A stretch of DNA of 17,079 nucleotides from Sphingobium sp. (GTDB taxonomy: Bacteria; Pseudomonadota; Alphaproteobacteria; Sphingomonadales; Sphingomonadaceae), in assembly GCF_003248505.1 (NCBI RefSeq), contig NZ_QFOA01000074.1, positions 1 to 17,079 of the forward strand. The letters run 5' to 3'. The notes under the pieces were generated by a model. That model saw nothing but the letters and a program-made list of their open reading frames with translations. It was not told the DNA's origin and ran no database searches. This document shows, in pieces, positions 12,570 to 17,079 of this stretch. The position numbers and the translations under genes are program-made. The stretch's first letter is position 1, and each line of letters begins with the position of its first letter.

Positions 12570-13557
12570 CCTCAGTAGCCACTCCAGTATTCACGCCGAA
12601 ACGCCGCTTCCAGGCCTTTAACTGATTCATAATAATGACCTTAGGCGTTCCCTTGACGAGCACGATCTTGCGCTTCACGTCCAGCAAAAATTCCTCGGCT
12701 TCTGCAAAACTGCCCCCTTCAAGCTCACGAGCCAGGGCTGTCGGATCCATTCCCAGCGCTTTTCGATCAGCGCCGATCTGTGAAAGCCAACGACGAAAAT
12801 CCGACCGCGTCGGCATGGGAAGTTCCAATCGCAGCTGAAAACGCCGCCAAACCGCTTTATCGAGAAGCTCCGGATGATTGGAAGCGCACACGATCACTGT
12901 ATATGAAGGAAGGTCATCCATCTGAAGCAGCAAAGACGAGACGACGCGCTTTATTTCACCAGTCTCGTGTATGTCGCCCCTCTCCTTGCCGACAGCATCA
13001 AACTCGTCGAGAAAAAGAACGCACGGCGTAGAACGCGCGAAATCAAACACCCGCTTCAAGCGAGCGGCCGTTTCACCAAGGTAGCTATCGACAACAGCAT
13101 CATACCGAACCGTGAAAAACGGGACGCCCAGTCCATACGCTATTGCTTCTGCCAGTGTCGTTTTGCCATTGCCGGGGGGGCCAGCCAGCATTACGCGATG
13201 ACGCGGGTCAAGCGAGTTCGCACGGAGTGTATCGGCTTGCTGCTGCTCCTCAATGAGGTCACGGACTTGCGCATCTACCTCAGCTGGAAGCGTCAGATCA
13301 TCGATGCTCCGCCGGGCCGGCCGTTCAATTAGAAGATCTCGGACCTTGTCAGGCAGGAACGTACCTCCGATCGCTCGAGGGGCTGGCCGCGCCTCTGACG
13401 CAGCAGCACCGAGCGCTTTAGCGAGTCGATCGGCCAACGTATGGTGCTGTTTTCGACGCGCCTCTGCAACCAGAGCAGACACGATCCGTTCCAGCTTCGC
13501 GTGATCATTCTGTGCGCCAGCTTCTGCCAGCTGTACTACTAGGTCAGCTCTACTCAT
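12535..13557 (-). CDS. ietA: IetA-like AAA ATPase, 340 aa
   Basis: A helical N-terminal region (1-60) may contact the partner. The AAA core shows Walker A GPPGNGKT (126-133), a pore-loop-like SYLGET (158-163), Walker B LFLDEFDAVG (181-190; Asp184, Glu185), sensor-1 Asn227 (CASNHPE) and arginine-finger candidates Arg238/239 (AVWRRFQLRL). This is the FtsH/classical-AAA type, expected to form a hexamer. In IetAS of pTiC58 the ATPase is the antitoxin to the subtilase. GAGGT lies five to six bases before the ATG at 13557, inside the end of the upstream HTH gene, with only three bases between stop and start. The last 35 bases overlap ietS. The C-terminal tail (GVATEDGEGNSSVKSE) is polar and probably disordered. 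Confidence 0.9.
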   Translation of the reverse strand: MSRADLVVQLAEAGAQNDHAKLERIVSALVAEARRKQHHTLADRLAKALGAAASEARPAPRAIGGTFLPDKVRDLLIERPARRSIDDLTLPAEVDAQVRDLIEEQQQADTLRANSLDPRHRVMLAGPPGNGKTTLAEAIAYGLGVPFFTVRYDAVVDSYLGETAARLKRVFDFARSTPCVLFLDEFDAVGKERGDIHETGEIKRVVSSLLLQMDDLPSYTVIVCASNHPELLDKAVWRRFQLRLELPMPTRSDFRRWLSQIGADRKALGMDPTALARELEGGSFAEAEEFLLDVKRKIVLVKGTPKVIIMNQLKAWKRRFGVNTGVATEDGEGNSSVKSE

Positions 13558-13560
13558 CGT

Positions 13561-13920
13561 TTACCTCGCAGGCCTTCCCGTTTCCGAGTCAGCCGACTTT
13601 CGTTCATTGACAGTCCTGCCCGCTAGGTCAAGGTCGATTAGCGACACCAAGTGTAACATCATGTCACGTAAACGGGTAACACTTTGCGTATCCAAGCCAG
13701 AAAACTCTTGAGAAATCGTTCGGGTTTCGAGCTGGCTTGTCGGCGCTCCGATTAATTTAATGATCTGCTGCTTTCGTTTCTCACGTGGCGCAGAGGCCCC
13801 ATTTAGATATCTATACAAGTCTTGCCGTTTTATCCCCAAAATCCGAGCTGCCTCGACGCGGCTCGCCTGATTATTAACGAACTCGCGTAGGTCGGCGTGA
13901 AACGGATCGGTGGCACTCAT
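13561..13920 (-). CDS. HTH regulator heading the IetAS-like operon
   Basis: A 119-residue protein from the ATG at 13920. Residues 18-41 (QASRVEAARILGIKRQDLYR, then YLNG) are a helix-turn-helix of the general XRE/Cro type, followed by a basic segment (PREKRKQQIIKL) and a helical C-terminal half (VTRLRDMMLHLVSLIDLDLA) suited to dimerisation. The frame continues upstream to a GTG at 13977, but that reading would run through the GTGTCAC repeats, so I treat 13920 as the start even though its AAGAAGG is rather distant. Its stop is three bases before the ietA ATG, and ietA's ribosome-binding site lies within this gene, so the three genes form one operon. Autorepression through the upstream repeats is likely but inferred. 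Confidence 0.78.
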   Translation of the reverse strand: MSATDPFHADLREFVNNQASRVEAARILGIKRQDLYRYLNGASAPREKRKQQIIKLIGAPTSQLETRTISQEFSGLDTQSVTRLRDMMLHLVSLIDLDLAGRTVNERKSADSETGRPAR

Positions 13921-13942
13921 AACGCCAATCTGGCCTTCTTTT

Positions 13943-13991
13943 GTGACACTTTCAAGTAAAATGATACACTGTGACACATGTAATGTGTCAC
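13943..13991 (-). promoter_or_regulatory. three-copy GTGACAC/GTGTCAC operator at the operon promoter
   Basis: GTGACAC occurs at 13943-13949 and 13971-13977, and its exact complement GTGTCAC at 13985-13991. The last two form a perfect inverted repeat with a seven-base spacer. The first two are direct repeats 28 bases apart. All lie 23-71 bases before the HTH gene start. A TATCAT-like -10 (minus strand, about 13966-13961) falls between the copies, so a bound repressor would block transcription. The -35 could not be fixed. Confidence 0.65.
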
Positions 13992-14299
13992 GAAAGCAGA
14001 CGGGCTGGACCTGCGAACCAAGAATTCGCTGTTGAACGGCAAAGATGGGTCGGTTTTGCCGATCGCCAAACGCCGCGTTGTGGGACGAACCCGTCGTTCA
14101 ATTATTGAGCTTTGAACGGCTGATTCGGACGATAGCTGTCGTTAATGCCATCCCAGAATGTGTCTGACGACTATGGTCTTTTGAAAGCGAGGGTCTTCCC
14201 GTTTTCTGGCAGCGTACCTCCGGTTCGACCAGGGAATTTCCTTTCTCATAATATGAATTTGTGGCTTATTCTCATCATAACTGTGGGAGACGCGGTTCC
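13992..14299. other. intergenic region between divergent operons, no gene seen
   Basis: About 300 bases separate the ietAS operator from the His-rich exported gene. The right half is lower in GC, with CATAAT near 14250 as a possible -10 for the plus-strand genes, but no good -35 matches it. I see no RNA gene or repeat. Short open frames entering from 14145 are in a different frame from the downstream gene and lack protein-like composition. Confidence 0.35.
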
Positions 14300-14686
14300 A
14301 TGCTACGATCCAGGATCATTGGTGCGGCCATGGTCGCCGCGCTTCTTCTACCTGCGCCCGCCTATGCAAGGCGGCATGATGACTGGCATGACAACCATCA
14401 TCACCATGACCGCAATAATGATGGAAGTGCTGTGGCAGGCGCCGCACTTGCCATCGGACTGATCGGCATTGCCGCTGCCGTTTCCGCCAAAAAGAAGCGA
14501 GAGGCCGAGGATCGGCGCGACGGCTACCGATATGGCTATGGCGACAGCTATGGCAGAGATGCGTTCTCGCCGGCGCGTGACGTCAATTGCTACCGGGGTG
14601 AGCGCCGCTGCTTCGTCCGCGGTCAGTTTTCCTACGAATGGACAGATAGTCAGTTCGGCTATGATCCTTATCGCAGGGGGTATTGA
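14300..14686 (+). CDS. His-rich exported protein, 128 aa
   Basis: The ATG at 14300 opens a clear signal peptide (MLRSRIIGAAMVAALLLPAP, then AYA; cleavage near residue 23). GGGAGA lies nine bases upstream, so the longer reading from 14261 is rejected. The mature N-terminus is His/Asp-rich (RRHDDWHDNHHHHDRNNDGS), a plausible metal-binding patch. A Gly/Ala-rich hydrophobic segment follows (SAVAGAALAIGLIGIAAAVS, about 43-62), then a Tyr/Gly/Arg/Asp-rich region and a C-terminal motif with two cysteines (97 and 104: VNCYRGERRCFVRGQFSYEW). It resembles small envelope proteins of alphaproteobacteria, without a family I can name. The next gene starts two bases after the stop. Confidence 0.7.
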   Translation: MLRSRIIGAAMVAALLLPAPAYARRHDDWHDNHHHHDRNNDGSAVAGAALAIGLIGIAAAVSAKKKREAEDRRDGYRYGYGDSYGRDAFSPARDVNCYRGERRCFVRGQFSYEWTDSQFGYDPYRRGY

Positions 14687-14688
14687 TC

Positions 14689-15150
14689 ATGGTTCTCCGT
14701 CATCTCTGGATTCTCGCCGCGCTCGCGGCTTCCCCTGCTGTGTCGGCACAGACCAAGGCTTCAGCGGCGGTGCCCGACACAATCAAGATGGATTTGGCTG
14801 CGACCGACGCGATCCGCTCCGTGCTCGACGGCGCCTTCGACGAAGGCCACATCGCCATGCTCCAAGCGCTTGGGCACCAGCAAGCCGTCGCATCCACCTG
14901 TTCCGGCTTCGAGATCGATCCGAAGGCATTTTCCACGGAGTTCGACCTCATCTATGATGACTCGGCCGGAAAGCCGCGCAGTCTGGATGCTAACCAGCGC
15001 GCCGAGGTTGAACGTAAGGCGACACTTGCGCTGGGCATGGCCTTCGGCGCCCAGATCGCCATCTCTGCGAACGATCACCAAGCCTTTTGCCAGACTGCTA
15101 ACCAGGAACGCGCCAGCGCGAAGGCGACCCATCTGATCTGGACCAAATAA
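14689..15150 (+). CDS. exported hypothetical protein, 153 aa
   Basis: A signal peptide (MVLRHLWILAALAASPAVSA, cleavage before QTKA) is followed by a mostly helical mature protein with two cysteines (71 and 134) that could pair. AGGGGG lies eight bases before the ATG at 14689, and a TTG at 14683 is less likely. It begins two bases after the His-rich gene stops and ends four bases before the CPBP protease start. The three genes are therefore probably one transcript. I do not recognise the family. Two consecutive exported proteins ahead of a membrane protease suggest a shared envelope role. Confidence 0.7.
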   Translation: MVLRHLWILAALAASPAVSAQTKASAAVPDTIKMDLAATDAIRSVLDGAFDEGHIAMLQALGHQQAVASTCSGFEIDPKAFSTEFDLIYDDSAGKPRSLDANQRAEVERKATLALGMAFGAQIAISANDHQAFCQTANQERASAKATHLIWTK

Positions 15151-15154
15151 GCGC

Positions 15155-15907
15155 GTGCGCGTGAAGCCAGACTGGCGACCCGCCGTGTGCGTCTACCTGA
15201 TCTACAATGCCGTTATCTTCGCCACTTGGAGGGCGGTCGGCTCTCGATATACCGACATGGTGTCCGAGCCCGTCGCCTTCAAAAGCTTGGTCCTGCCGCT
15301 CAGCCTCGGCGCCATATTCATGGCGGCCGCGGTTACAGGGCTTGGCTGGTGGGGACCAGCCCTGAAAGAGGAGCGTCGAGGCGGGCCGAAATGGGCTCTG
15401 CCGCTGATGCTCACCGGTATGGTCGGCATAGTCGTGGTGAACGGCGCCGCAGCGAGCTGGTCGACATTCTCGCCATCGCACCTGACGATGCTCGCTGTTG
15501 CCGGTGTCCTGGTGGGGTTCAACGAGGAACTCCTCGCGCGCGGCGTTCTTTTGACGGGCGTGCGGGGTACAAGCGCGAACGAGATCTGGGTCTGTTTCTG
15601 GGCGTCGCTTCTGTTCGGCGCGATGCACATCCCCAACGCGCTGTTCGGGATACCGCTCGTGGCTGGTCTCATCCAGTGCGTGTTCGCTTCGCTGATGGGC
15701 GGCGCCTTCTACGTGCTGCGCCGGATCAGCGGCAGTATCTGGTTGCCCATGGTCATGCATGGCGCATGGGACTTTACCTCGTTCAGCACCCAAGCGTCCG
15801 GACAGATGCCACTGCTGTCGCCGCTATTTCAGTTCGGCACGTACATTCTTGCCCCCGTCGCGATCACCGCCGTTTTACTTCATGAACGTCGGCTTGCGTC
15901 TCAATGA
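15155..15907 (+). CDS. CPBP-family (Abi/CAAX-type) intramembrane metalloprotease
   Basis: A 250-residue polytopic protein with about seven hydrophobic segments. The CPBP motifs are present in order: EELLARG (Glu124, Glu125, Arg129), FGAMHIP (Phe154, His158) and MHGAWDF (His202, Asp206), the set of glutamate and histidine residues that bind the metal in the Rce1/CPBP fold. Family members cleave membrane-associated substrates; roles include bacteriocin maturation or immunity and regulation, but most are unassigned. The GTG at 15155 lies four bases after the previous stop; a second GTG at 15161 is an alternative. No strong ribosome-binding site is seen, consistent with coupled translation. The substrate could be one of the two exported proteins upstream, but this is inference. 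Confidence 0.88.
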   Translation: MRVKPDWRPAVCVYLIYNAVIFATWRAVGSRYTDMVSEPVAFKSLVLPLSLGAIFMAAAVTGLGWWGPALKEERRGGPKWALPLMLTGMVGIVVVNGAAASWSTFSPSHLTMLAVAGVLVGFNEELLARGVLLTGVRGTSANEIWVCFWASLLFGAMHIPNALFGIPLVAGLIQCVFASLMGGAFYVLRRISGSIWLPMVMHGAWDFTSFSTQASGQMPLLSPLFQFGTYILAPVAITAVLLHERRLASQ

Positions 15908-16032
15908 CAGGCCACTCAGCCTTAGCATAGGGGTGATTCCAAGCGGGCCGGAATGAAGGTTGCGAATTATGCGAACCTGATCGACAACATTAAAAAGACT
16001 TGTTCCTTCCTGGGTCCGGAGATGTGGCGCAC

Positions 16033-17011
16033 GTGCCTAAACTATATGCAGCTTTGGTCACGCTAGCCTTGTGGTCAGGCAGCCTTTTCAGCGCTTCACC
16101 GGCAGCAGCGTAAGGTGCAACCGCCAGTTCGCCAGCAGAATTCGCGCGGATGGCGGATCACCTGCAGCAGGGCCAATGGGTGTGGTCCCCGGCGATTTCA
16201 CCGTCCGGTCCATTGCTGGTCTATGTCGACCTGTCCCGGCAGATCGCGACCGTCTACCGCAACGGCGTCAGGATCGCCGTCTCGACGATCTCTTCGGGTA
16301 AGCCGGGTCAGGAAACGCCTACCGGCGTTTTCACGATCCTGCAGAAGGATGCGAAGCATCGATCGAGCAAGTACAACGATGCGCCGATGCCCTTCCAGCA
16401 GCGACTGACATGGGACGGGGTAGCGCTGCATGCCGGGGGGGGGGCTGCCAGGCTATCTCGAAAGCCATGGCTGCGTTCACCTTCCCTATGACTTTTCGCG
16501 CGAGCTGTTTGCGATCACATCGCTGGGTGCCACGGTCGTCATTTCCGGCTCAGCGGTCGACCATATCCGCACGAGCGACGCCAGCCTGATCGTTCCGATC
16601 GATGCCAAGGGACAACCCTTGCCGGCGCCGTCCCTCCAAGGAGACTTCAGCTGGACCCCGGGGCTTTCCCCGACAGGCCCGCTCACGATCATCGTCTCGA
16701 AAGCCGACCAGCGAGTGGTCGTGCTACGCAACGGCGTGGAGATTGGCCGCAGCGCCGCAGAAGTGAACGACGATGACCCCGGTTCTCATGTCATCACGAT
16801 GATAAGAGGGCAGGACGGCCGCCCGCATTGGCTTTATGTAGGTTTGCCCGGCCATGAAGAAGAGGTCGGGCACGAGCTTGACGAAGCGACGATAAACCGC
16901 CTGCGCCTGCCGCGGAAATTCTATGAGCTGGTGCGCGCAGAGCTGACGCCAGGAGCGACAATACTCATGACCCGATCAAGTTGCGTGGCGACAACTACGA
17001 TGGCCGGTTGA
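16033..17011 (+). pseudogene. L,D-transpeptidase (YkuD) gene with stop, frameshift and displaced 3' end
   Basis: A GTG at 16033 opens a signal peptide (MPKLYAALVTLALWSGSLFS, then ASPAAA), but the next codon is TAA (16111-16113). The same frame then continues as the mature enzyme (GATASSPAEFARMADHLQQG, ... VDLSRQIATVYRNGV). It slips at ten G (16435-16444); nine would restore the YkuD active site, HAGGG-LPGY-LESHGCVHL, with the catalytic Cys at 16472-16474. The second frame ends in a C-terminal half that repeats the first (SPTGPLTIIV...RVVVLRNGVEIG against SPSGPLLVYV...IATVYRNGVRIA). After ATILMT the reading becomes RSSCVATTTMAG, probably mobile-element sequence. The intact enzyme would crosslink peptidoglycan in the periplasm. 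The homopolymer change could be a sequencing error, but the TAA cannot be explained that way. Confidence 0.8.
16435..16444 (+). repeat. G10 homopolymer tract inside the L,D-transpeptidase gene
   Basis: Ten consecutive G within the active-site region; the reading frame is intact only with nine (or another multiple of three). Such tracts are prone to slippage and to base-calling error. Confidence 0.9.
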
Positions 17012-17079
17012 GCGGCAACTATGATGGCCGGTAGGATCGGTTGTCTGGGCTGATCGTAGGGAGGGGCGTAGCCCTGACC
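16968..17079. mobile_element. probable insertion-sequence end, possibly IS21-like
   Basis: Two 21-base copies (16988-17008 and 17012-17032) with two mismatches and a 24-base period share AACTAYGATGGCCGGT. Tandem subterminal repeats of this kind are typical of IS21-family ends, where they bind the transposase. The L,D-transpeptidase reading loses similarity near 16968, at TGACCCGATCAAG, which would suit a terminal TG. No transposase gene is inside the window; it would lie beyond 17079. Confidence 0.4.

Noticed and set aside
13921..13977. Alternative GTG start extending the HTH regulator by 19 residues
   Set aside because: It would place the repeated GTGACAC boxes and the probable promoter inside the coding sequence.
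13943..13991. Possible CRISPR-like repeat array from the GTGACAC copies
   Set aside because: The repeats are seven bases, mixed in orientation and only three in number; a promoter-proximal operator explains them better.
15098..15793. 231-codon minus-strand open frame opposite the CPBP protease
   Set aside because: The plus strand has complete CPBP motifs; the antisense product is rich in His/Arg/Gln/Asp with no motif.
16150..16491. 113-residue L,D-transpeptidase as an intact short gene from the internal ATG
   Set aside because: It lacks a signal peptide and loses frame before the catalytic SHGC, so it cannot be a working enzyme.

Overview
The window looks like accessory DNA of an alphaproteobacterium, most likely a sphingomonad (Sphingobium/Novosphingobium/Sphingomonas group). 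It is GC-rich and carries a Ti-type mobilisation block: a TraA relaxase-helicase, divergent TraC- and TraD-like genes, and a DUF6118-like gene directly behind traA. An AlpA-like regulator and an ArdC-like fragment lie nearby, both typical cargo of plasmids and integrative elements in this group. No rRNA, tRNA or CRISPR array was seen.

Layout. 1-850: the end of an ArdC-like antirestriction gene, one base of overlap with a small sigma-region-4-like protein, a strong intrinsic terminator, and a convergent AlpA-like regulator. 1139-3389: genes without clear function, namely a 194-residue hypothetical protein, an exported MliC-like protein with a small upstream partner, and an exported hypothetical protein. 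3302-7692: the transfer block traD-traC // oriT // traA-DUF6118. The short divergent gap before traA holds a sequence closely resembling the RSF1010/Ti nic core beside a perfect inverted repeat.

8177-13991 is the most interesting part. On the minus strand, in transcription order, lie an HTH regulator, a AAA ATPase (IetA-like), a large subtilisin-like protease with intact D/H/N/S residues (IetS-like), and an unrecognised 318-residue protein whose ATG overlaps the protease stop by four bases. AAA ATPase plus subtilase pairs of this kind are known as IetAS, described as a toxin-antitoxin/incompatibility module on the Ti plasmid pTiC58 and later as an anti-phage system. Here the pair sits in a four-gene operon with its own regulator, three copies of a GTGACAC/GTGTCAC motif at the promoter, and a tightly coupled extra gene. 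A membrane-anchored protein gene converges on it, ending five bases away. The third operon gene and the convergent gene are the best candidates for undescribed parts of an extended IetAS system.

14300-15907 holds three closely spaced plus-strand genes: a His-rich exported protein, a second exported protein and a CPBP-family intramembrane protease. 16033-17079 holds an L,D-transpeptidase gene broken by an in-frame stop right after its signal peptide, a frameshift in a run of ten G, and a 3' end that appears to be replaced by the terminus of an insertion sequence, possibly IS21-like.
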